A stretch of DNA of 5,746 nt from an uncultured Dyadobacter sp. (GTDB taxonomy: Bacteria; Bacteroidota; Bacteroidia; Cytophagales; Spirosomataceae): NCBI GenBank assembly GCA_946481035.1, contig CAMLNK010000311.1, forward strand, positions 1 to 5,746, read 5' to 3'. Shown here piece after piece: positions 1 to 5,746 of the stretch. The notes under the pieces are model-generated. The model was not told the origin of the DNA and searched no databases. It saw nothing but the letters and a program-made list of their open reading frames with translations. Position numbers and translations under genes: made by a program. Numbering within the stretch: the stretch's first letter is position 1; every line of letters begins with the position of its first letter.

Positions 1-784
1 ACAGTACAATCGCCGTCCCCGCCCCGCCGGAAACCGCATTCGCCAGTTCATCGGCATGGCAAATGGTAACCTGCTTCACGCCCGAATGCAGTGCCGCAAA
101 TGCATTGTCGAGCTTGGGGATCATACCTTTATTGATAGCACCGGTGGCTTTGTACTCTTCATAAGTAGCCGGAACGAGTTTGCTGATCACCGCATCGTCG
201 TCGTCGGGATCGGAAAGCACGCCCTTTTTCTCGAAACAGTATATAAGGTTTACTTCAAATGCTTCCGACATCACCACGGCCGTTGCGGAGGCCATCGTGT
301 CGGCGTTGGTATTGAGGAGCAGGCCTTCGGCGCTGTATGTCAATGGCGCGATGACGGGTGTAAGGCTGCTCGACAGGATCGCATTGATCTGATGTCCGTT
401 TACTGCTTCAATGTCACCGACAAACCCGTAATCGATCGTTTTGACCGGGCGTTTGACGGAACGTATGATACCGCCGTCGGCGCCGGTGAGGCCAATGGCG
501 TTGCAGTTGGCGGCTTGTAGTTGCGCTACGAGATTTTTGTTGACCAATCCTCCGTAGACCATCGTTACCACATCCAGCATCGGCTGGTCGGTAATGCGGC
601 GGCCATCGACCATCTGCGTTTCGATCTGCAATTTCGCGGCGACCTGCGTCGCTACCTTTCCGCCGCCGTGGACGAGGATTTTGGGTGCATCGAGTTGCGC
701 GAAGGCTTTCAGGAAACGGGCGCATGCTTCGGGATTGTCGATCACATTACCGCCGATCTTGACTACGTATAAGGTCTGGGACAT
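1..784 (-). CDS. argB: Acetylglutamate kinase ArgB (3' end cut by window edge)
   Basis: Cytoplasmic kinase that phosphorylates the gamma-carboxyl of N-acetylglutamate with ATP, the second step of arginine biosynthesis. Translating the minus strand from the ATG at 784-782 gives 261 codons without a stop, ending GTAIVL at the edge, so at most a few residues are missing. It is a typical amino-acid-kinase fold: KIGGN at residues 9-13 and HGGGK at 39-43 (phosphate-binding glycine loops and catalytic Lys9), DGRRIT at 60-65 (substrate-binding Arg62), LTGADGG at 99-105, the NTNAD motif at 158-162 (Asn158, Asp162), and GMIPK with Lys224. There is no N-terminal helix extension like that of arginine-inhibited hexameric enzymes, so an E. 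coli-like dimeric, arginine-insensitive form is inferred. Some Bacteroidetes use N-succinylglutamate in this pathway, so the acyl group is uncertain. The upstream gene dsbD is divergent; the downstream neighbour is outside the window. Confidence 0.96.
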   Translation of the reverse strand, partial: MSQTLYVVKIGGNVIDNPEACARFLKAFAQLDAPKILVHGGGKVATQVAAKLQIETQMVDGRRITDQPMLDVVTMVYGGLVNKNLVAQLQAANCNAIGLTGADGGIIRSVKRPVKTIDYGFVGDIEAVNGHQINAILSSSLTPVIAPLTYSAEGLLLNTNADTMASATAVVMSEAFEVNLIYCFEKKGVLSDPDDDDAVISKLVPATYEEYKATGAINKGMIPKLDNAFAALHSGVKQVTICHADELANAVSGGAGTAIVL

Positions 785-800
785 GTTAATAACTGTTAAC
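785..800. repeat. Short inverted repeat abutting the argB start codon
   Basis: GTTAA at 785-789 and TTAAC at 796-800 form a perfect 5-bp inverted repeat around a 6-base centre, directly upstream of the argB ATG. In the argB mRNA it would lie in the leader just before the start, where a weak hairpin or a bound protein could affect initiation. It does not resemble the enterobacterial ARG box. A run this short and A+T-rich could be chance. Confidence 0.2.
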
Positions 801-819
801 TTATCTGGATTTGAGCCGA

Positions 820-827
820 CAAAGGTA
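820..827 (-). promoter_or_regulatory. Candidate Bacteroidetes -7 element for argB
   Basis: On the minus strand this reads TACCTTTG, an exact match to the Bacteroidetes sigma-A -7 consensus TAnnTTTG. It sits 35 bases before the argB ATG, giving a short leader. No convincing -33 TTG lies at the usual 19-21-base spacing; the nearest one upstream (861-859) is about 31 bases away. The call therefore rests on the -7 match and its position alone. Confidence 0.4.
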
Positions 828-861
828 GCAGAAACGCGAATCGGGGAAAAGGGAATTTCAA

Positions 862-892
862 TTGATGAATTTTTTTGTGAAAATTACGTTGG
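862..892 (+). promoter_or_regulatory. Candidate -33/-7 promoter for dsbD
   Basis: A TTG at 862-864 is followed after 20 bases by TACGTTGG at 885-892, one mismatch from the Bacteroidetes -7 consensus TAnnTTTG. The spacing fits the TTG-N19-21-TAnnTTTG pattern. Transcription would start near position 900, giving a leader of about 80 bases before the dsbD ATG. It lies back to back with the argB promoter candidate in the 195-base divergent region, where I see no other feature. Confidence 0.27.
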
Positions 893-979
893 TTAAGAAA
901 GCTCTATCAAAATTGTAGATTGATCGCCGGGTTGTCCGCCGACACTATCCCGACCAAGCCATTACCCCAAAACATCGAC

Positions 980-3094
980 ATGAAACGCGGTATTATCCTT
1001 ATTCTCAGCCTTTGTCTACTGATAACCGGCTTCGCGCAGGCACAAGTACAGAAAGCCAAGGCGCATTGGACCTATTCTTTTTCCAAACCGGAAGTCAAAA
1101 AAGGCGAGACTGTGGATCTGGTTTTTACCGCGACCATCGACAAGGACTGGTACATGTATTCCTCCGACTTCGATCCGGATCTCGGTCCGATGCTGACCAC
1201 CTTTACCTTTGAGAAGAACAATACGTTCGAAGTCGTCGGCAAACTGAAACCCCAGAATCCGAAGACCAAATTCGAAGAGGTATGGCAGGGCAATGTGCGC
1301 TATTTTGAAGGAAAGGGCGTTTTTAAACAAACCGTAAAAATCCTGGCCGACAATCCGGTCATTAAAGGCGCTTCCGAATACCAAACTTGCAGCCACGTGA
1401 GCGGGCTCTGCATCCCGGGAGGGGAGGATTTTGAGTTCAAAGGCTTAAAAGTGGCTTCCGCAGCAAGCTCCACAAGCGAACAACCCACCGTGGGTGCCAC
1501 GACGCCGGCTGATAAGCCAGGTGTAGCACCAACCGCGCCTGCAACCGCAAACGACACCGCCATAGCCGTTTCGGCATCCGATATTCCCGCGACTACCGAC
1601 ACTTCAGCAGCAACCGCAGCTTCGATTGAAACAACACAAAAATCTGCAACAGCCGAGGCACCTGCCGGCGGCAGCTCATTACTGGGTTTCGCACTAGCCG
1701 CATTCCTTTCCGGTTTGGTTGCATTGCTCACCCCGTGCGTTTTCCCGATCATCCCGATGACCGTGAGCTTTTTCACCAATCAGGAAAAGGGCAAATTCAA
1801 GGCGTTTCTATATGGTATTTCAATTATTCTGATCTATACATTAATAGGTACCGTCGTGTCGCGGCTGAATGGGCCGGCATTTGCCAACTTCCTCAGCACG
1901 CACTGGCTGCCTAACCTGCTGTTTTTCGCGATCTTCATTACGTTCGGTTTATCGTTCCTCGGCCTTTTCGAGATCGTGCTGCCGAGTGGTTTTGTGAATA
2001 AAATGGACCAGAAGGCGGATCAGGGTGGTTATGCGGGCGTGTTTTTCATGGCATTCACATTGGTACTCGTATCATTCTCCTGCACCGGGCCGATCGTCGG
2101 CAGCTTGCTGGTAGCTTCGGCAGGCGGTGAAGTGGTAAAACCAATTATAGGTATGGCGGCATTCTCGGCTGCATTTGCGATTCCGTTCACCTCATTTGCA
2201 TTGTTTCCGCAATGGCTGAAATCGCTGCCCAAATCCGGCGGCTGGCTGAATACCGTGAAAGTGGTGCTGGGTTTCCTTGAACTGGCATTGGCTCTGAAAT
2301 TTTTCAGCATCGCCGACCAGGTTTACCACTGGCATTTGCTCGACCGCGAAGTTTACCTGGCATTCTGGATCGTCATTTTTGCATTGCTAGGTTTCTACTT
2401 GCTCGGCAAAATCCGCACGCCGCATGATTCGCCTATTGAAAAAGTAAGTGTTCCGCGCCTACTGCTGTCGATCGTTACTTTCACATTCGTTGTGTACATG
2501 ATCCCGGGTATGTGGGGCGCGCCGCTCAAAGCATTGGCAGGTTATTTGCCTCCGCAATCGACATTGGATTTCGACCTGAATAAAAGAAGTGCTGCCGCTG
2601 CAACGCCATCGGCCCTTTCCGGCGAAGCCCGCAAATACGCAGATCTCTTCCATTTACCCCACGAACTCGAAGGCTTCTATGATTACCAGGAAGCACTGGC
2701 CTACGCCAAGAAGGTTAACAAACCCGTTTTCATTGATTTCACCGGCCACGGCTGCGTCAACTGCCGCGAAATGGAAGCCCGCGTGTGGGTCGATCCCGCG
2801 GTATTGCAGCGTTTGAACAATGACTACGTGATCGTGGCATTGTACGTCGATGACAAAACCGAGCTTCCCGAAGCGCAATGGTATACTTCCAAATACGACA
2901 ACAAGGTGAAGAAAACCATCGGCGCCCAGAATGCCGACCTTCAAATTGTGAAATACGACAACAATGCGCAGCCGCATTACTGCCTCGTAGATCATGAAGG
3001 CAACCTGCTCGTAGCGCCCAAAAACTACGATCTCGACCCGGCGAAGTTCGCGGCGTTTTTGGACAGCGGAAAGGCGGCGTTTACTAAAAAATAG
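980..3094 (+). CDS. dsbD: Thiol:disulfide interchange protein DsbD, full length
   Basis: Inner-membrane protein that passes electrons from cytoplasmic thioredoxin to periplasmic thiol proteins such as disulfide isomerases and cytochrome c maturation factors. The 704 residues hold a signal peptide at 1-22 (hydrophobic core, cut after AQA/Q). The N-terminal periplasmic domain (about 25-155) has Cys137 and Cys144 in YQTC...LC. An Ala/Thr/Ser-rich linker spans about 156-232. The membrane domain (about 234-530, eight predicted helices) has Cys253 in TPCVFPIIP and Cys368 in SFSCTGP. The C-terminal thioredoxin-like domain carries C592-VN-C595. All three cysteine pairs of the relay are present. I chose the ATG at 980 because the signal peptide begins there; the frame stays open back to a TTG at 920, which would bury the signal behind 20 polar residues. 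It is longer than E. coli DsbD (about 565) largely because of the linker. Confidence 0.96.
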   Translation: MKRGIILILSLCLLITGFAQAQVQKAKAHWTYSFSKPEVKKGETVDLVFTATIDKDWYMYSSDFDPDLGPMLTTFTFEKNNTFEVVGKLKPQNPKTKFEEVWQGNVRYFEGKGVFKQTVKILADNPVIKGASEYQTCSHVSGLCIPGGEDFEFKGLKVASAASSTSEQPTVGATTPADKPGVAPTAPATANDTAIAVSASDIPATTDTSAATAASIETTQKSATAEAPAGGSSLLGFALAAFLSGLVALLTPCVFPIIPMTVSFFTNQEKGKFKAFLYGISIILIYTLIGTVVSRLNGPAFANFLSTHWLPNLLFFAIFITFGLSFLGLFEIVLPSGFVNKMDQKADQGGYAGVFFMAFTLVLVSFSCTGPIVGSLLVASAGGEVVKPIIGMAAFSAAFAIPFTSFALFPQWLKSLPKSGGWLNTVKVVLGFLELALALKFFSIADQVYHWHLLDREVYLAFWIVIFALLGFYLLGKIRTPHDSPIEKVSVPRLLLSIVTFTFVVYMIPGMWGAPLKALAGYLPPQSTLDFDLNKRSAAAATPSALSGEARKYADLFHLPHELEGFYDYQEALAYAKKVNKPVFIDFTGHGCVNCREMEARVWVDPAVLQRLNNDYVIVALYVDDKTELPEAQWYTSKYDNKVKKTIGAQNADLQIVKYDNNAQPHYCLVDHEGNLLVAPKNYDLDPAKFAAFLDSGKAAFTKK

Positions 3095-3133
3095 CTCAAA
3101 ACTGCTATATTGTCGTCGTAACTCAATGATTCC

Positions 3134-3424
3134 ATGGAGCAGATCATTCAAAAAGCGGCCCAATTTTTCCAGGACAAACCTGTTAAGCGCGCCTACCTTT
3201 TCGGCTCCGCAGTCCGCGGCGAACGGAATGGCGAAAGCGATGTCGACATTCTCGTCGACCTGGACTATGAAAACGGCGCCGACTTCTTTGCATTTATCGA
3301 CATGCAGGAGCAACTGACCGAACTGCTCGCCGTCAAAGTTGACCTTGTCAGCTCCAACGGCCTTTCTTCACACATCAAACCTCAGATCGATCAGGAGAAA
3401 CAATTGATCTATGAAAAAATCTGA
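3134..3424 (+). CDS. mntA: MntA-type nucleotidyltransferase antitoxin
   Basis: A 96-residue minimal nucleotidyltransferase (MNT) of the DNA polymerase beta superfamily. The active-site signature is complete: G24-S25, ten residues, then D36-V-D38 (GSx10DxD), with a likely third metal-binding aspartate at D70 in KVDLV. In studied type VII toxin-antitoxin pairs, MntA transfers AMP from ATP onto a tyrosine of the HepT toxin and so switches it off. That role is inferred here from the motif and from the hepT gene overlapping its end by 14 bases. It starts 39 bases after dsbD with no recognisable promoter or Shine-Dalgarno sequence, so read-through from dsbD is possible. An ATG at 3126 lies in another frame. 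GC is about 49-50% by hand count. Stand-alone MNT proteins of other function exist, but the pairing makes the antitoxin reading strong. Confidence 0.92.
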   Translation: MEQIIQKAAQFFQDKPVKRAYLFGSAVRGERNGESDVDILVDLDYENGADFFAFIDMQEQLTELLAVKVDLVSSNGLSSHIKPQIDQEKQLIYEKI

Positions 3425-3755
3425 TGGCGACCGCGCCCGTTTGCTGCACATTCAGGAAGCCATTCAGCATATTCATTCCTTCGCCTCAGGAAAGGTCAAA
3501 AACGACATTTACAACGATCTCATGTTCCGTTTCGCTATCGGGCGGCAACTTGAAATTATTGGGGAAGCGGCCAATCATCTTTCAAATGACTTGAAAATTA
3601 CCCGCCCCGAAATCGAATGGCGCAAAATTGTCGCATTCAGAAATTTTGTGGCCCATGAGTATTTCGGCATCGATCTTGAACTTGTTTGGGATATTGTGGT
3701 AAACAAAATACCCCCATTAGAAAACACCGTTTCGCAATTGCTTTCAGAACAATAG
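3411..3755 (+). CDS. hepT: HepT-type HEPN RNase toxin (DUF86)
   Basis: A 114-residue, all-helical HEPN-domain protein of the HepT/DUF86 family. The catalytic motif Rx4HxY is intact: R77-NFVA-H82-E-Y84. R77 and H82 form the RNase centre at the dimer interface, and Y84 is the tyrosine that the partner MntA is known to AMPylate in the Shewanella pair. Other family marks are the conserved R-x-L-E-I-I-G-E-A-A stretch at 45-54 and IEWRKIVAFRN leading into the motif. Family members cleave RNA, for example tRNA, in the cytoplasm when not neutralised. The start overlaps mntA by 14 bases, which implies translational coupling; an AGGAG at 3393-3397 lies 13 bases upstream. GC is about 44-45% by hand count, lower than the neighbouring long genes, consistent with acquisition as a cassette. 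No lesion is seen, so the toxin should be functional. Confidence 0.93.
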   Translation: MKKSDGDRARLLHIQEAIQHIHSFASGKVKNDIYNDLMFRFAIGRQLEIIGEAANHLSNDLKITRPEIEWRKIVAFRNFVAHEYFGIDLELVWDIVVNKIPPLENTVSQLLSEQ

Positions 3756-3763
3756 CCATTGGT

Positions 3764-3788
3764 GCAACGAAAATGGGTTCTTCGTTGC
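3764..3788 (+). terminator. Hairpin after hepT, possible terminator
   Basis: GCAACGAA at 3764-3771 and TTCGTTGC at 3781-3788 form a perfect 8-bp stem around a 9-base loop, 9 bases past the hepT stop codon. No T-tract follows, so it is not a textbook intrinsic terminator. A second weak stem (ATCCC 3804-3808 with GGGAT 3820-3824) runs into TTTT at 3824-3827 and could help. The position favours a transcript-end or mRNA-stabilising role for the mntA-hepT message. Confidence 0.4.
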
Positions 3789-3830
3789 TCTATGTAAGCC
3801 GTTATCCCCTATCATTGCAGGGATTTTCTA

Positions 3831-3854
3831 AGCCCAAGACTTAAGTCTTGGGCT
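3831..3854. repeat. Perfect 24-bp palindrome, REP/MITE-like or terminator hairpin
   Basis: The arm AGCCCAAGACTT (3831-3842) is followed immediately by its exact reverse complement AAGTCTTGGGCT (3843-3854), with no mismatch. As RNA or single-stranded DNA this gives a strong G+C-capped hairpin, with the central TTAA likely opening as the loop. It lies 22 bases before the exoprotein gene start. No T-run follows on the plus strand. Perfect G+C-capped palindromes in intergenic gaps are typical of REP-like elements mobilised by RayT/Y1 transposases, but no transposase is present here, so that identity is an inference. A bidirectional terminator or a protein-binding site is the alternative. Confidence 0.65.
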
Positions 3855-3876
3855 ATTCACAAAACCGACCGAAACT

Positions 3877-5746
3877 ATGCTCAAACGCTGGCTTACCGCG
3901 CTGACGCTGCTTACTACCTCAACGATTTTTGCCCAATCTATCCGGCCGCCGGCGACGCCGCTCGTGACCATTGATCCTTACACGAGCGTATGGTCATTCG
4001 GCGACCAGCTGGCAGGCTCCATTACCAAACATTGGACCGGCAAGCCGCACCCCATGGACGGGCTCATCCGCGTCGACGGCAAGGCCTACCGCTTCATGGG
4101 CGCCGCCGCGGCCGACATGAAAACCATCCTGCCAACGGCCAAGCAGGAACCTTACACCGCTAAATTCACCACCTCCAAACCCGATCCGAAATGGTGGTTT
4201 AAAGACGGCTACAATATCAGCACCTGGAAACAGGGTCCTGCGCCATTCGGCACGCATGAGCGCAACGATGCCATGCTCAAAGGCGGCACGGAATTTCCGC
4301 AGGAGCTTTGGTACCGCCGCGATTTCAACCTCACGAATGTCGATTTCGAAAAACCTGTATTGAATATCTTCCATGACGACGATGTGCAGGTGTTCATCAA
4401 CGGCGTACCTGCCTATGACTGCGCACCTTGCTTTACGGGCGATTACGAATTCAAACCGATCAGCCCCGCGGCTATAAAGGCTTTGAAAAAGGGCAAAAAC
4501 ACATTGGCGGCTTATGTGAAAAATGGTGCCGGGCCGGGCTATATCGACATTGGTCTGGCCGATGAAATCGCTCCGAAAGGTGCCGATGCCGTAGCCCTTG
4601 CAAAACAAACGGGTTTTGAATTGAAGGCGACGCAATCGGCTTATCACTTCGAGGCCGGGCCGGTGCAGCTCACCGTGCGGTTTATCGCGCCTTTGATCAT
4701 GAGAGACCTGATTTTGCTGTCCCGGCCAGTGAATTATGTAGTATACGAAGTCAAATCCGCCGACGGCAAGCAGCATGACGTGAGCATTCTCAACTCGGTA
4801 TCCGGACTTTGGGCGACTAACGACGCCAGTCAATCGGTAATTGGTAAGGAAGCCAATCAGGATGGTTTGACTACATTATCCCTTGGTAATGCTGTCCAAA
4901 ACCCGCTGGCTCGGAAAGGCGACGACGTGCGTATCGACTGGGGCCAAGCTTACCTTGCTGCTCCGCAAAGCATTGTAAAAGGTTCTGCCATCGGCCTTTC
5001 AACGGATATTGTCAAAGAATTTACTTCCAAAGGCTCACTCAGTGTCGATCAGGCTGGTGCGGCTCCTGCGGATACCAAATCAATGGGTTTGATATTGAAT
5101 GCTGGAAAAGTGGGTGCCGAAGGCAAATCGCTGCACGCATTACTCGGTTACGACGATGACTATTCGGTGCAATATTTTGGCCAGAACCTGCGTCCGTGGT
5201 GGAACAAGGATGGCAATAAGACCATTGCCGGTGAACTGAAAAGCGCCGAAGCCGATTTTACCAAAATCATCCAAACCTGCGACGATACCGATAAAGCTAT
5301 TTACGACGACGCCTTCAACGCCGGCGGCAAGCAATATGCCGAGCTTTGCGTGCTCGCCTACCGTCAGGCCATTTCGGCACACAAGCTCGTGGCCGACCCA
5401 ACCGGCACTCCGCTGTTTTTCTCCAAAGAAAATTTCAGCAACGGCTCCATTGGAACGGTCGATATCACTTATCCTTCGGCTCCATTGTTCCTGCTCTATA
5501 ACCCGACATTGCTCAAAGGCATGATGGAACCCATTTTCTATTATTCCGAAAGCGGCAAATGGACCAAACCTTTCGCCGCGCACGACGTTGGCACCTACCC
5601 GCTCGCGAACGGACAAACCTACGGCGAGGACATGCCCGTGGAGGAATCCGGCAACATGCTCATTCTCACCTACGCCATTACCAAAGCCGAGGGCAACACC
5701 GATTACGCCAAAAAGCATTGGAAAACCCTCAGCATTTGGGCCAACT
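3877..5746 (+). CDS. Secreted glutaminase A-like protein (DUF4964/DUF5127/DUF4965), 3' end cut
   Basis: The frame from the ATG at 3877 stays open for 623 codons to the window edge; family members usually run to roughly 800-850 residues, so the C-terminal part is missing. Residues 1-20 form a signal peptide (MLKRW, hydrophobic core, FAQ/S), so the protein is exported. The N-terminal DUF4964-like block includes PLVTIDPYTSVWSF (about 28-41) and KHWTGKPHPMDGLIRVDGK. Next comes a beta-sandwich like the GH2 sugar-binding domain (about 143-230: ELWYRRDFNL, DDDVQVFINGV). A DUF5127 region (about 250-480) follows, then a DUF4965 region from about 485 with the diagnostic LAYRQAISAHKL, FSKENFSNGSIGTVDITYPS, AHDVGTYPLANGQTYGEDMP and EESGNML stretches. 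Fungal GtaA in this family hydrolyses glutamine, but the bacterial substrate is not established and a glycan-related activity is plausible. A CAPC pair sits at 182-185. No clear promoter was found; the palindrome lies just upstream. Confidence 0.9.
   Translation, partial: MLKRWLTALTLLTTSTIFAQSIRPPATPLVTIDPYTSVWSFGDQLAGSITKHWTGKPHPMDGLIRVDGKAYRFMGAAAADMKTILPTAKQEPYTAKFTTSKPDPKWWFKDGYNISTWKQGPAPFGTHERNDAMLKGGTEFPQELWYRRDFNLTNVDFEKPVLNIFHDDDVQVFINGVPAYDCAPCFTGDYEFKPISPAAIKALKKGKNTLAAYVKNGAGPGYIDIGLADEIAPKGADAVALAKQTGFELKATQSAYHFEAGPVQLTVRFIAPLIMRDLILLSRPVNYVVYEVKSADGKQHDVSILNSVSGLWATNDASQSVIGKEANQDGLTTLSLGNAVQNPLARKGDDVRIDWGQAYLAAPQSIVKGSAIGLSTDIVKEFTSKGSLSVDQAGAAPADTKSMGLILNAGKVGAEGKSLHALLGYDDDYSVQYFGQNLRPWWNKDGNKTIAGELKSAEADFTKIIQTCDDTDKAIYDDAFNAGGKQYAELCVLAYRQAISAHKLVADPTGTPLFFSKENFSNGSIGTVDITYPSAPLFLLYNPTLLKGMMEPIFYYSESGKWTKPFAAHDVGTYPLANGQTYGEDMPVEESGNMLILTYAITKAEGNTDYAKKHWKTLSIWAN

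Noticed and set aside
56..772. Open frames on the plus strand over the first 770 bases
   Set aside because: They are antisense to argB, whose minus-strand translation carries every expected kinase motif.
785..800. Reading the GTTAA/TTAAC repeat as an ArgR operator
   Set aside because: It does not match the known ARG box pattern and is too short to distinguish from chance.
920..979. Upstream TTG start that would add 20 residues to DsbD
   Set aside because: The added segment is not signal-like and would push the clear signal peptide (starting at the ATG at 980) away from the N-terminus.
2654..3313. Open frame of 219 codons on the minus strand across the dsbD end and mntA
   Set aside because: It runs antisense to two well-supported genes, has no recognisable family, and its openness is explained by the codon pattern of the sense strand.
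3841..3851. TAAGTCTTGGG as a -7 promoter element for the exoprotein gene
   Set aside because: It needs an extra base to fit TAnnTTTG and lies inside the palindrome, so the resemblance is not convincing.
3994..4833. Open frame of 279 codons on the minus strand
   Set aside because: It is antisense to the exoprotein gene, whose translation matches a known family throughout; the reverse translation shows no domain.
5140..5718. Open frame of 192 codons on the minus strand
   Set aside because: It is a shadow of the conserved DUF4965 region read on the plus strand; the predicted protein is not recognisable.

Overview
The window looks like ordinary chromosome from a Bacteroidetes bacterium, most likely of the order Cytophagales (Dyadobacter/Spirosoma-like). 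The reasons are the near absence of Shine-Dalgarno sequences, TAnnTTTG-type promoter elements, signal peptides ending in A-Q, a GtaA-like DUF4964/DUF5127/DUF4965 exoprotein, and base composition of roughly 50-55% GC in the long genes. The order-level placement is an inference from gene style, not from a marker gene.

Layout. Positions 1-784 (minus strand) carry argB, acetylglutamate kinase of arginine biosynthesis, almost complete and cut only at its C-terminus. A 195-bp divergent intergenic region (785-979) separates it from dsbD (980-3094, plus), a full-length three-domain thiol:disulfide interchange protein with all six expected cysteines. Thirty-nine bases downstream come two small overlapping genes, mntA (3134-3424) and hepT (3411-3755). 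They encode a nucleotidyltransferase antitoxin and a HEPN-domain RNase toxin, with intact GSx10DxD and Rx4HxY motifs, so this is a type VII (MntA-HepT) toxin-antitoxin module. A 121-bp gap (3756-3876) follows, packed with inverted repeats, including a perfect 24-bp palindrome that is either a terminator-like hairpin or a dispersed REP/MITE-like element. The last gene (3877 to the right edge, plus) encodes a secreted glutaminase-A-like multidomain protein, open at the window end after 623 codons.

How the parts relate. argB and dsbD are unrelated housekeeping genes sharing a divergent promoter region. The mntA-hepT pair is a self-contained accessory cassette, with hepT more A+T-rich than its surroundings (about 44-45% GC by hand count), inserted between dsbD and the exoprotein gene. 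DsbD would supply reducing power across the inner membrane to periplasmic thiol proteins. The exported GtaA-like protein would act in the periplasm or outside the cell on amides, peptides or glycans. No RNA genes, CRISPR arrays, transposase genes or prophage genes are visible. I see no clearly new system; the toxin-antitoxin pair and the hairpin cluster behind it are the parts most worth a second look.
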